A DNA stretch of 64,000 nucleotides from JAEUIG01 sp046349775. GTDB taxonomy: Bacteria; Planctomycetota; Planctomycetia; Planctomycetales; Planctomycetaceae. The notes below the pieces were generated by a model. The model saw nothing but the letters and a program-made list of their open reading frames with translations. It did not search any database and was not told the origin of the DNA. Shown here piece after piece: positions 57,001-64,000 of this stretch (position 1 is the first letter of the stretch; every line of letters starts with the position of its first letter). Position numbers and translations under genes: made by a program. The stretch spans positions 94,649-158,648 of the forward strand of contig JAXMBS010000003.1 of the NCBI GenBank assembly GCA_046349775.1, in the 5' to 3' direction.

Positions 57001-57302
57001 AGCTGGCGCGGGTGGATGAGGAATTGCGGGATCGGTTTGGGCCGGTGCCGGAAGTGGCTCAGAATGCCATTGCATTGCGCGAGCTGGAGCTGCTCGCATT
57101 TGCGTGGAAAATCACAACCGTCCGGCTGGAAGAGGGTTACGCGGTATTCGACTATTCAGACGCGGCGCGGATTCGGAGTCTGGCGGGGCGGCATCCGAAG
57201 GTGTTGCGGGTGGTGGATTCGCGGGCGGCGTTCCTGGTCCTGCCAAATCCGCCGCAGTTGGGGCGTCCGCTGGTCGAGCACCTGAAATCGGTGTTGCGGT
57301 AG
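54006..57302 (+). CDS. mfd: Transcription-repair coupling factor
   Basis: A 1098-residue translocase that removes stalled RNA polymerase and recruits UvrA. N-terminal UvrB-like modules contain DIFAPGAEDPVRIELFGDEV. The RNA-polymerase-interacting (CarD-like) domain has LSPGDLVVHLAHGIGRFRGL near residue 425. The helicase has Walker A CGDVGFGKTEVALRA near 595, DEEQRFG near 696 and LSATPIPRTLHMSLLGIRD. The TRG motif region is FSELGAGFKIAMRDLEIRGA near 905. The C-terminal TRCF domain is present. It is intact over 3.3 kb, and its third codon positions favour G (GCG, CTG), unlike the C-ending codons of the genes at 44-50 kb. Confidence 0.96.
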   Translation: MSSAGGGVESLAELPARVQRWPAMGDVLAALARGESGTIDGAWGSACALLCGTIARTAPACLLVVLPRISDVDDFAADLAWYLAAPPVVLSAWDGRPGERSIADAVFSARLNVLQLLASDASPRVIVTSLAALLQPVPARAERAQATRRIARGESLDVDELLAWLVARGFERSSAIERPGEFSVHGGIVDIFAPGAEDPVRIELFGDEVESLRSFDVESQRKVAELESTELTALAPASAETAANEESFLESLPAGSWVALVEPEELTFEGEHYLQRLGSPEGLYSVAEVLAKCTSRPSVTIAAVSGGSFDATAHLQIESVERFSGRKSEAFRELESVLAPGESVLIACHNLAERERLHELLLQTAPQLRERTRLTVGGVTHGYRLVPDKLVVLSDHELFGRVDIRRAARRRRPEGRAIDSFLDLSPGDLVVHLAHGIGRFRGLELVKRGTGAGGMNAPAAFRNKEDETPALEEHLVLEFRDGVRIFVPVSLIHLVQKYVGPAKGTPDLSKIGGTLWGKQKARVTEAVTDMAADMLRLQAVRHARPGVPCGDDTHLQQEFEASFPYVETDDQLSAIQETKGDLERAEPMDRLICGDVGFGKTEVALRAAFKVVDNGRQVAVLVPTTVLADQHFRTFCDRLAEYPITIDMVSRFRTKHEQREILKNLETGGVDILIGTHRLVSPDVKFHDLGLLIIDEEQRFGVAAKEALKHMRLTVDVLTLSATPIPRTLHMSLLGIRDISNLTTPPPDRQPIETRIGRWDVETIRHAVVRELNRGGQVYFVHNRVYNIRTIADRIQSIVPEARIGIVHGQMAEHELEDNMLAFVAGKMDILVATTIIESGLDIPNANTIFIHQADKYGLADLHQLRGRVGRYKHRAYCYLIVEEGRVLTRPAAKRLKAIQEFSELGAGFKIAMRDLEIRGAGNILGTEQSGHIAAVGYELYCQLLENSVRQLKGEAPRITPHVHIDLPIEAYLPNDYVPPGRQKLDVYRSISAVATLEELARVDEELRDRFGPVPEVAQNAIALRELELLAFAWKITTVRLEEGYAVFDYSDAARIRSLAGRHPKVLRVVDSRAAFLVLPNPPQLGRPLVEHLKSVLR

Positions 57303-57476
57303 CGGTCAAAGCTGCCGTATAAGCCGCACCTGCGCGCCCGTCCGTACCTAACACGTATTGGCCGGTGTTGCGCGACGGACCCCGGTCCCGGAGCCGAATC
57401 CTGCGCTCCACCGGCGGCCTGGCAGGATGCCACGTCTTTACCCAAGGCCAGTTTCCGACGCGACGGATCGCACCCC

Positions 57477-58775
57477 GTGACGCTTTGCGCACGTATCTGT
57501 GTGCTGCTGTGCCTGCTTGCCGGGTGCAAGGGGACGTCGCAGAAATTCGACAATCCGGTGGTCGGTCCGCCGCCGCCGCGCGTGAAGGCGCCTGGCGTCG
57601 CCATTGCGGGTCAGGATCCGGCGAAGGTCGCGATCAAGTCGAACGGGAACGAGTCCGAAGCGGCCGAGCAAGGCCTCGAACAGACGGAGTATCGGGTCCC
57701 GGATCCGGCGGCCAAATCTGCCGATCCGCCGGCGAAATCAGACCAGACGACCTTGCCGGGCGACGTCGCGGCGCGGGTCAATGGCAATCCGATTTTCTTC
57801 GCGGAGGTCCTGCAACCGTACGCCGCGCAGCTTGAGGCGTTCCGCAAGAATCCGCAGATCAGCCCCGAGGATTTCGAGCAGATGCGGCGGCAACTGGTCA
57901 AACGCGACCTGCCGTTCTACATCGAAACGGCGATGGTCGTCGACGAGGTCCTGAACAAAATGGATGCCGATCAGAAGGCATCCGTCAACAAGCAGCTCGA
58001 CAAGATTTTTGAGGAACAGCTCAACGCGGCGGTGAAGAAAGCCGGCGTGCAATCGGTCCCCGAGCTGGAAGCCCAGTTGAAAGAAAACGGAACCTCGCTC
58101 GCGAACGAACTTCAGATGAGTGGCGACACGGTCGCCGAGTTGCGGAAGTCGTTCGGCCACCGCGCATTGTCGGCCCAATTCCTTCGCGAGGAGATCGGAA
58201 CGATTTCTCCGCCGACGCGGCTGGAACTGCTCGAAGAATACCACCGCCAGGAGGAGAAGTACTCGCACCCGGCCCGCGTGAAGTGGCAGCAGTTGCAGGT
58301 CAGCTTCGCAGCGCACAACGGTCCGGAGAATGCCCGCCGCGCGCTGGGGAAGGCCCGCGCCGAACTGCAGGCCGGCCAGTCGTTCGACGAGGTGGTCAAG
58401 AAACACGGCGACGGTCCGCTGGCCGCGCTCGGTGGCCATTTCGACTGGACGCAGCCGGACAGTGTTGCGGACGCCGGCCTCAAGGAAGCCCTCAAGACGC
58501 TCAAGCCCGGCCAGGTCAGCCTGCCGATCGAGTCGGACAAAGCCTGCATGGTGATCAAAGTGACCGAATCCGAGCCGGCCCGCACGACGCCGTTTGAGGA
58601 TGTGCAGGAAGAACTGCGGAAGGCCGTGGAAAAGCGGAAACACGAAGAGCGCGTGGCCGCTGTCGTCGCAGGCATCCGGGCGAAAGCCGTGGTGGAAACC
58701 ATGTTCGACAACGATCCCGAACCGCTGAAACGGCAGGTTTCGCCGGTCTCCTCCGGCGGAAGTCCCTCTTCCTGA
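57477..58775 (+). CDS. PpiC/SurA-type peptidyl-prolyl isomerase lipoprotein
   Basis: A 432-residue protein beginning at a GTG. The short signal ICVLLCLLAGCKG has a lipobox (LAGC, Cys near residue 18). A linker rich in Pro/Lys/Ala follows, then a SurA-like helical domain (ARVNGNPIFFAEVLQPYAAQ through RRQLVKRDLPFYIETAM), then a parvulin domain near residues 260-380 (ARVKWQQLQVSFAAHNGPEN, then FDEVVKKHGDGPLAALGGHF, LKPGQVSLPIESDKACMVIK). It likely assists folding of exported proteins, perhaps including the secretin encoded 320 bp downstream. The tail QVSPVSSGGSPSS is disordered. Confidence 0.85.
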   Translation: MTLCARICVLLCLLAGCKGTSQKFDNPVVGPPPPRVKAPGVAIAGQDPAKVAIKSNGNESEAAEQGLEQTEYRVPDPAAKSADPPAKSDQTTLPGDVAARVNGNPIFFAEVLQPYAAQLEAFRKNPQISPEDFEQMRRQLVKRDLPFYIETAMVVDEVLNKMDADQKASVNKQLDKIFEEQLNAAVKKAGVQSVPELEAQLKENGTSLANELQMSGDTVAELRKSFGHRALSAQFLREEIGTISPPTRLELLEEYHRQEEKYSHPARVKWQQLQVSFAAHNGPENARRALGKARAELQAGQSFDEVVKKHGDGPLAALGGHFDWTQPDSVADAGLKEALKTLKPGQVSLPIESDKACMVIKVTESEPARTTPFEDVQEELRKAVEKRKHEERVAAVVAGIRAKAVVETMFDNDPEPLKRQVSPVSSGGSPSS

Positions 58776-59095
58776 CTATTTTCAGAAAACTGCCGGATCA
58801 CGCCTTGACGGTCAAAACGACGTTCGCATATTCAGCCCCCTCTCCACTCTCACGTCTCACTGATCCCCTGTTGAAAACTCGTAGCGTGGCCTGTCGGCGC
58901 AGCCCGTGACACCGAGTCGCGCGGTGCGACGCCAGGCTCCGTGGCACGTCGGCAGGACGCCGGCGGCGGAACCTGACGTTAATCGCCGGTGCAATCCCGG
59001 GCCCGTTCCACCAATCCTCGAGCGGTACTCAAATCATGGCGCGACAACCATTCCCACACGGAGCTCCGGGTCACCGGCTGAAGGAGGGACGAAAC
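58776..59095. other. Leader region of the secretin gene
   Basis: No gene recognised. It contains AAGGAGGG immediately before the proposed TTG start of the secretin at 59096; an in-frame ATG at 59036 lacks a ribosome binding site. Confidence 0.5.
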
Positions 59096-62000
59096 TTGAC
59101 CAGACTCTTTGGACTGCTGACCGGCAGCGGCCTGATGGCCGCGTCGCTCTGGCTGGTCAATCTGACCAGCGCCCAGGATTCCCCCTTCGACACGCCGCCG
59201 GCGACGGGACGCTCGACGTCGAGCGCCGCGCCCGCAGCCGCGCGAAGCCCGTTCGCGTCGAATGCCGCCGCCAGCGCGTCCGCCGATGTCGGACGTCGCC
59301 GCGTGGAGGACTACCTCAAGCGCGCCCGCACGGCGCTGCAGCAGGGAGACAAGGCCCAGGCCTTGCTCTGGGCCACCGCCGCCGATCGCACCGCCCGCGA
59401 ACACAAACTCGCGTTTCGCGTCGGGGAGGCGACCCCGTCCCAGTTGATCGCCCAGATTCAGGGGCGCCCGGCGCCGGGAAGCGCCGCGGCAGCTTCGCGC
59501 TCCGCGGTCCCTGCCGCCCGGCCGCAGAACCCGTTTGATGACGCCGCACCGCAACAGGCGCATGAAGCCGCAACCGCGGACGCAGGTTCTCCCAAGCAGC
59601 AGGCGGCCGAGTATCTCCGCCTGGCCCGCGAGGAAATCGAACATCAGCACTATGCCGAAGCGCGCCAACTGGCCTTGCAGGCCGGCAATCTCGATGTCTC
59701 GTACGACCTGTTTGAAGACCAGCCGAAGTTCGTGCTCGCCGAAGTCGAGCACCTTACCGGTGAGACGATGATCGCCGCCAACGATCCGGCGGCCGCGGTG
59801 GACACCGGTTCGCCGAATCCCTTCGACGTTGCGGCGGAAGCTGCCACCGGCACACCCGAACAGCAGGCCGATGCCCTCCTGACCGAAGCCAACACCCGGC
59901 TCCGGTCCGGCAACACCAGCGGTGCGCGCGAGCTGGCCCAGCAGGCCGCCGCGCTGGACGTTCAGTACGCGCCGCAGGATGAATCGCCGGAAACCGTCCT
60001 CGCTGCGGTGGATCGCGCTGAAACAGCGTCAGCGTCACCGTCGGCCAATCCGTTTGCGCCCGGTCCCATCGACGTGACCGCCGAGCCGTCCGACAGCGAA
60101 CGGTCGGCTCCTCCTGCCGCCCACGACCGCCGCGTTGTCCGCACGGACGGGATGTCGGCCCTCGATCTTTACAATCAGGGCATCGAATTCCTCCACCACG
60201 GCGATCGGCAGTCCGCGTTCGACTCGTTCCAGGCCGCCTGGCAGACCGGCGAGAAGCTGGATGCCTACCGGCAGAAGCAACTGCAGAACAAGCTGAGCGA
60301 ACTCGATCCGCGGCGGAATGGGATTCAGCTCACCGCCAACGAAGAGCCCGCGAACGGGTTCACCGCGCCGTCAGGCAATCCGCTCGATCAGGCCGCGCAG
60401 GAGCACGAAGTCAAGTTCGACCGGCTCCGTACGGACGTCATGAACGCCATCTTCCGCGCCGAGCGCGATCGCGACAGCGATCCCCAGCACTCGGTCGAGA
60501 CCCTCGACCAGGCCCTGGAAGCCATTAAGAATTCCGGCCTCAGCACCACGGAAACGGCGTCCCTGACGCTGGCGGTCAATAGCTCGCGGACGTCGATTGA
60601 TTCCTTCATGAACCAGCGGGCGCCGCTGATCGAACTGGAGAAGCAGAACAGCGAAGTTCGCAACTCGGTGGAACGCGAAATCCAGAATCGGGTCCGCGTC
60701 AGCCAGGACGTGGCGATGCTCGTCGAACAGTACCACGAGTTGTACGAGCAGAAGCGGTTCAAGGAAGCGGAGTTCGTCGCCCAGAAGGCGGCGGAACTGG
60801 ACCCGGAGAATCCGGCCGTGATCCAGCTCATGCTCCAGAGCAAATTTGCGTACCGCAACCAGGACATCAACAAGCTCAAGGACGCCAAGGAAGCGACGTT
60901 CTATGGCGTGCTGCAGGATGTCGATTGGTCAACCGCGCACGCGATCCGCGACGGCCACGAGATGGACTACGGCGACCCGACGAAGTGGAAGGAACTCAAC
61001 GAGCGTCGGCGCGGGAAGTACAAGACCAGCGAAACCGGCGACATCGAGTCGGACGAGCAGATTCGCGTCCGCGAGAGCCTGAACGAACCGGTCAGCCTGC
61101 ACTTCGAGGACGCGCCGCTCGACCAGGTCATGCGGCACATCGCCCAGACACACGGCATCAACGTCGTCGTCGATCAGACGGGACTGGAAGATGCGGGATC
61201 GACCGCCTACATGCCGGTCACGATCAACATCGACGGCATCAAGCTGAAGAGCGCGCTCAACCTGATCCTCAAGCCGCTGAATCTTGACTTCGCCATCGAA
61301 GACGAAGTGCTCAAGATCACCAGCGCCTTGCGGCAGCAGGGAGAAATGTCGCCCAAGACGTATTCCGTGGCGGACCTCGTCACTCCGCTCGTCCTGCGGA
61401 ATCCGAATTCGACGTTCCAGCCGGGTAGCGGCTTCGGCACGCAGTCGGCGGCGAGCGCGTCGCGCGGCGGCGGACACTTCAGCGTCAGCGGTGCCCAGAA
61501 CGACGGCTTTGCGCAAGTTGTCGGCGGACATTCTCACCAGCCGGTCATGGAGGCGTTTCCGGGCGCCGACTCGAAGATGGATGGCGGCCCGGCCGCGATC
61601 AACTACGAGTTCGACGCACTCACCGATCTGATCATGTCCACGGTCGAACCCGACAGTTGGCAGGAATCGGGCGGCGCCGGTGCGATCACCCGTAACGAAC
61701 AGACGCTCAGCCTCGTCATTCGCCAGACGCAGCGCGTGCACGACGAAATCCGGGACCTGCTCGACCAGCTGCGTCGGCTGCAGGATCTGCAGGTCACCGT
61801 CGAAGTCCGATTCATCTCGGTCAGCGACAATTTCTTCGAACGCATCGGCATCGACTTCAACTGGAACATCGCCGACTCGATCGGCGGTCCGCGGGTCGAC
61901 AACACCCTGAATCCGCTGGCGCCGTTCGGCGCGGTGGACCCGATCAACGGCTCGGCCGGCGGCGTCGGCTCAGGAGGAACCACGGGCACGACCGGAACGA

Positions 62001-63124
62001 CCGGCGGCACGACCGGCACGACCGGTGGCACGACGGGCACCACCGGCGGCACGACCGGCACGACCGGCACGACCGGCACGACCGGAACCACGGGGACGGC
62101 CGCTACCTCGGGTGGTGCGCCGTTCTCACCCGGACCGCTCCTCAACCTCATCAATCGCAGCAATTGGAAGAGTGGGACCGTCGTGGGCATGAACTCGCCG
62201 ACCTCGTTCAGTCCCGATCTCGACATTCCGTTCCGTCAGGGCAGCTTTGCGATCGGTGTGCCGCAGTTCGGCGGTTACGTGCCCGATGCCGGCATCAACT
62301 TCGGCCTGGCCATCCTGAGCGACATCGAAACGTTCATGTTCGTGCAGGCGGCCCAGGGCGATGCCCGGACGAACATCATGTTCGCGCCGAAGATTACCGT
62401 CTTCAACGGCATCCTCGGCACGGTCACCAGCCAGGTGCAGCGTCCGTTCGTCGTCAGCCTGGTCCCGGTCGTCAGTGCGTTCGCGGTCGGCTTCCAGCCG
62501 ATCATCACCGTCGTGCCTGACGGCGTGCAGTTGTCGGTGCAGGCTGTCGTCTCCGCCGACCGGCGCTACGTGCGTCTGTCGATGTTGCCCATCTTCTCAA
62601 CGATCACCGATGTCTTCACGTTCTCGTTCGTGTCGGGTGTGACTGGATCTGGCGCCGGCGGCTTCGGCGGTGGAGCCGGCATCGGCGGCGGCATCGGCGG
62701 CAGCGGCATCAGCGGCGGCGGTCTGTCCGGCGGGTCTGCCGGCGGCACCACGGGCGGCACCACCGGCGGCACGACGGGCACCACGGGTACGAGCGGCGGC
62801 ACGACGGGTACCACGGGCACCAGCGGCACCAGCGGTTCGTCCGGCGCGTCGATTACCGTTCAGCAGCCGGTGGTGGACGTCGTCTCGGTGACGACGGTCG
62901 TCAGCGTGCCGGACGGCGGCACCGTCCTCCTGGGCGGCGTCAAGCGACTCCGCGAAGGCCGCAACATGGACGGCGTTCCGATCCTGAATAAGCTGCCGTA
63001 CATCAGCCGCCTGTTCAAGAACACCGGTATCGGCCGCGAGACGTCCAGCCTGATGCTGCTCGTCACGCCGCGGATCATCATCCAGGAAGAAGAAGAAGAA
63101 GTGCTGGGAACTGCAACCCGGTAA
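59096..63124 (+). CDS. Giant secretin-family outer-membrane channel with Gly/Thr-rich loops
   Basis: About 1342 residues from a TTG start supported by AAGGAGGG; an alternative ATG is at 59036. Order: signal peptide (LFGLLTGSGLMAASLWLVN); three Ala/Gln-rich TPR-like repeats joined by Pro linkers (EDYLKRARTALQQGDKAQAL, EYLRLAREEIEHQHYAEARQ, ADALLTEANTRLRSGNTSGA); a helical region near residues 420-560; an STN-type secretin N-domain (VSLHFEDAPLDQVMRHIAQ near 661); then the beta-barrel secretin domain from about residue 900 (VEVRFISVSDNFFERIGIDF) to SVPDGGTVLLGGVKR near 1270 and LMLLVTPRIII. Two Gly/Thr-rich insertions lie in loops of the barrel domain. It is probably the pore of a type II or type IV pilus-related system; no gsp/pil genes are nearby. 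Confidence 0.92.
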   Translation: MTRLFGLLTGSGLMAASLWLVNLTSAQDSPFDTPPATGRSTSSAAPAAARSPFASNAAASASADVGRRRVEDYLKRARTALQQGDKAQALLWATAADRTAREHKLAFRVGEATPSQLIAQIQGRPAPGSAAAASRSAVPAARPQNPFDDAAPQQAHEAATADAGSPKQQAAEYLRLAREEIEHQHYAEARQLALQAGNLDVSYDLFEDQPKFVLAEVEHLTGETMIAANDPAAAVDTGSPNPFDVAAEAATGTPEQQADALLTEANTRLRSGNTSGARELAQQAAALDVQYAPQDESPETVLAAVDRAETASASPSANPFAPGPIDVTAEPSDSERSAPPAAHDRRVVRTDGMSALDLYNQGIEFLHHGDRQSAFDSFQAAWQTGEKLDAYRQKQLQNKLSELDPRRNGIQLTANEEPANGFTAPSGNPLDQAAQEHEVKFDRLRTDVMNAIFRAERDRDSDPQHSVETLDQALEAIKNSGLSTTETASLTLAVNSSRTSIDSFMNQRAPLIELEKQNSEVRNSVEREIQNRVRVSQDVAMLVEQYHELYEQKRFKEAEFVAQKAAELDPENPAVIQLMLQSKFAYRNQDINKLKDAKEATFYGVLQDVDWSTAHAIRDGHEMDYGDPTKWKELNERRRGKYKTSETGDIESDEQIRVRESLNEPVSLHFEDAPLDQVMRHIAQTHGINVVVDQTGLEDAGSTAYMPVTINIDGIKLKSALNLILKPLNLDFAIEDEVLKITSALRQQGEMSPKTYSVADLVTPLVLRNPNSTFQPGSGFGTQSAASASRGGGHFSVSGAQNDGFAQVVGGHSHQPVMEAFPGADSKMDGGPAAINYEFDALTDLIMSTVEPDSWQESGGAGAITRNEQTLSLVIRQTQRVHDEIRDLLDQLRRLQDLQVTVEVRFISVSDNFFERIGIDFNWNIADSIGGPRVDNTLNPLAPFGAVDPINGSAGGVGSGGTTGTTGTTGGTTGTTGGTTGTTGGTTGTTGTTGTTGTTGTAATSGGAPFSPGPLLNLINRSNWKSGTVVGMNSPTSFSPDLDIPFRQGSFAIGVPQFGGYVPDAGINFGLAILSDIETFMFVQAAQGDARTNIMFAPKITVFNGILGTVTSQVQRPFVVSLVPVVSAFAVGFQPIITVVPDGVQLSVQAVVSADRRYVRLSMLPIFSTITDVFTFSFVSGVTGSGAGGFGGGAGIGGGIGGSGISGGGLSGGSAGGTTGGTTGGTTGTTGTSGGTTGTTGTSGTSGSSGASITVQQPVVDVVSVTTVVSVPDGGTVLLGGVKRLREGRNMDGVPILNKLPYISRLFKNTGIGRETSSLMLLVTPRIIIQEEEEEVLGTATR
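61978..62100 (+). repeat. In-gene tandem GGCACGACC repeats (GTT/TTG-rich loop 1)
   Basis: About 120 bp of near-tandem ACCGGCACGACC and ACCGGCGGC units coding T-G-T-T-G-G repeats, inserted after the first strands of the secretin barrel domain. All units are multiples of three, so length changes keep the frame. Confidence 0.8.
62740..62845 (+). repeat. In-gene Gly/Thr/Ser tandem repeats (loop 2)
   Basis: Second array (ACCGGCGGCACGACGGGC-like units) coding G-G-T-T-G-G-T-T and S-G-T-S-G, preceded by a Gly-rich stretch from 62650. It lies in the loop before the final secretin strands (VVDVVSVTTVVSV). Confidence 0.8.
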
Positions 63125-63197
63125 AGAAGTCTACCCCCTTGTCTGCTGCCGCCGCCCCCCCTGGCGGCAGCAACCCCTGAATCTGTCTCAGGGTCCT

Positions 63198-63239
63198 GGA
63201 CCGCCGCGAGATGCGGGTTCTTCGCGGCGGTCCTTTTTT
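63198..63239 (+). terminator. Intrinsic terminator of the secretin gene
   Basis: GGACCGCCGCGA (63198-63209) and TCGCGGCGGTCC (63222-63233) form a perfect 12-bp stem with a 12-base loop, followed by TTTTTT. It lies 74 bp after the stop codon. Confidence 0.92.
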
Positions 63240-63380
63240 GCGCGCAGTGCGAAAAGTGTGAAGACTGCGAACAGTAAAGCGGCAGAGTGACAAAACGGAT
63301 AGTCGCTCAATGGCGAACGCAAGGGCTTAATTCTGGACGAGCCTTGCACCGAATTGCAGTTTGCAGGCGCCTCGTTGGGC

Positions 63381-64000
63381 CTACTTTGTCACTTTGTCAC
63401 TTTGCCACATTGCCACTTTGCTGGCGTGCACGCTGACGCACTCGATGGCGTCAAGCATGCGGCGGCGGTCGATTTCGTGGACGTCAATCTTCTCACCGAC
63501 GGCACGGAGCATCGTGACCGTCAGGCGGCCCCCCAGGTGCTGGCGGAATTCCTCCAGGCCGGCGAACAGCCGGTCCGTCTCGTGCAGTGCCGGGTGATCC
63601 AGCGGCACTCCCAGTTGCGACAGGCACTCCAATACCCGGTCTGCATCGGCCGTCGGCAGCCCGTGCATGAGTGACGAGTACACGGTGTCGACCGCCACGC
63701 CGATGGCCACCGCCTCGCCGTGCCGCAATCCGAAATCGCTGAGCGCCTCCAGCTTGTGCGCCGACCAGTGACCGAAGTCCAGCGGACGGGCTTCCTGCAT
63801 TTCAAAGGGATCGCCGCCACGGGTGATGTGGTCCAGGTGCAGCCGGGCCGACTCTTGGATCAGCGGCCAGGCCGTCTCCATCTCGCGGCGGCGGATGCGA
63901 CCGGCGGCGCGGCACAGCCGATCAAAAACTTCCGGCGACTTGAGCAGCGACACTTTCACCGCTTCCGTGAAGCCGCACACGAAATCCCGGTCCGGCAGTG
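63381..64000 (-). CDS. 3-dehydroquinate synthase-like sugar phosphate cyclase, 5' part cut by window edge
   Basis: The last 206 codons are present; the reading frame runs off the right edge with DRDFVCGFTEAVKVSLL. The signature DFGHWSAHKLEALSDFGLRH replaces the NxGHTxGHA(I/L)E metal site of classical AroB. It matches the broader sugar phosphate cyclase group (EEVS- or EboD-like). H and E ligands and the following GEAVAIG are kept. The reaction would be a metal- and NAD-dependent cyclisation of a sugar phosphate, but the substrate cannot be set from this part. The C-terminal 12 residues (KVAMWQSDKVTK) come from an 8-bp tandem repeat. Confidence 0.8.
   Translation of the reverse strand, partial: LPDRDFVCGFTEAVKVSLLKSPEVFDRLCRAAGRIRRREMETAWPLIQESARLHLDHITRGGDPFEMQEARPLDFGHWSAHKLEALSDFGLRHGEAVAIGVAVDTVYSSLMHGLPTADADRVLECLSQLGVPLDHPALHETDRLFAGLEEFRQHLGGRLTVTMLRAVGEKIDVHEIDRRRMLDAIECVSVHASKVAMWQSDKVTK
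63384..63421. repeat. 8-bp tandem repeat in the 3' end of the cyclase gene
   Basis: Units CTTTGTCA, CTTTGTCA, CTTTGCCA, CATTGCCA and a partial CTTTGC lie head to tail directly before the stop codon (complement, 63381-63383). Because the unit is not a multiple of three, copy-number change would alter the C-terminus. Confidence 0.75.

Noticed and set aside
61978..62845. Possible CRISPR-like direct repeats
   Set aside because: Units are only 6-12 bp, contiguous without spacers, and lie inside an intact reading frame coding Gly/Thr.

Overview
This 64 kb, GC-rich window looks like chromosome of a planctomycete (Planctomycetia). The evidence is the gene mix: two Tat-type DUF1501 proteins, Gfo/Idh/MocA oxidoreductase, two sulfatases, two PQQ-type beta-propellers, LmbE/PIG-L deacetylase, SGNH esterase, DUF1569, a large Gly/Thr-rich secretin, and an mraZ with no division cluster around it. 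Most genes are ordinary housekeeping or planctomycete accessory genes. No prophage, transposase, CRISPR array or defence island was recognised.

Layout. 1-6.5 kb: NrnA-like DHH phosphoesterase (cut by the edge), ribF, a DUF1569 protein, tRNA-Asp with a strong terminator, an isolated mraZ with an apparent operator array, and an Hsp70-like gene overlapping a family 4 glycosyltransferase. 6.9-13.8 kb: prs, a nest of palindromic repeats, a PLD-like nuclease, a large exported protein, an aminotransferase and a CPBP protease. 13.8-20.5 kb: a BatA-like VWA protein, then a probable exopolysaccharide-related block (NusG paralogue, zinc-ribbon protein, short coiled-coil protein, Wza-like export lipoprotein, Gly/Met-rich exported protein, Cys-rich exported protein). 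20.6-36.8 kb: catabolic and accessory enzymes (oxidoreductases, mazG, DUF1501 proteins, rhamnulokinase, HU, PIG-L deacetylase, esterase, methyltransferases, amidohydrolase). 37-44.2 kb: glycosyltransferase-like membrane protein, Tat-RidA, sulfatase-TPR, DUF58 and lipase-like genes, all broken by frameshifts. 44.3-53.3 kb: WYL regulator, two PQQ propellers, membrane proteins, purD and an arylsulfatase. 54-64 kb: mfd, a PpiC-type lipoprotein, the giant secretin with a perfect terminator, and a dehydroquinate-synthase-like cyclase cut by the right edge.

About a dozen otherwise well-conserved genes carry one-base frameshifts, densest at 37-44 kb, while long genes such as mfd and the secretin are intact. 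This points to uneven consensus quality in the assembly more than to real gene decay. Such genes are typed as pseudogene here, but they are probably functional in the organism.

The most unusual signals are: a family of about 77-bp cloverleaf-like repeats (four copies); two small proteins on opposite strands that share a coiled-coil plus an identical C-terminal DTVVF; four TGG boxes at exact 10-bp spacing upstream of mraZ; an Hsp70 with a C-terminal zinc ribbon; and an 8-bp tandem repeat inside the 3' end of the cyclase gene.
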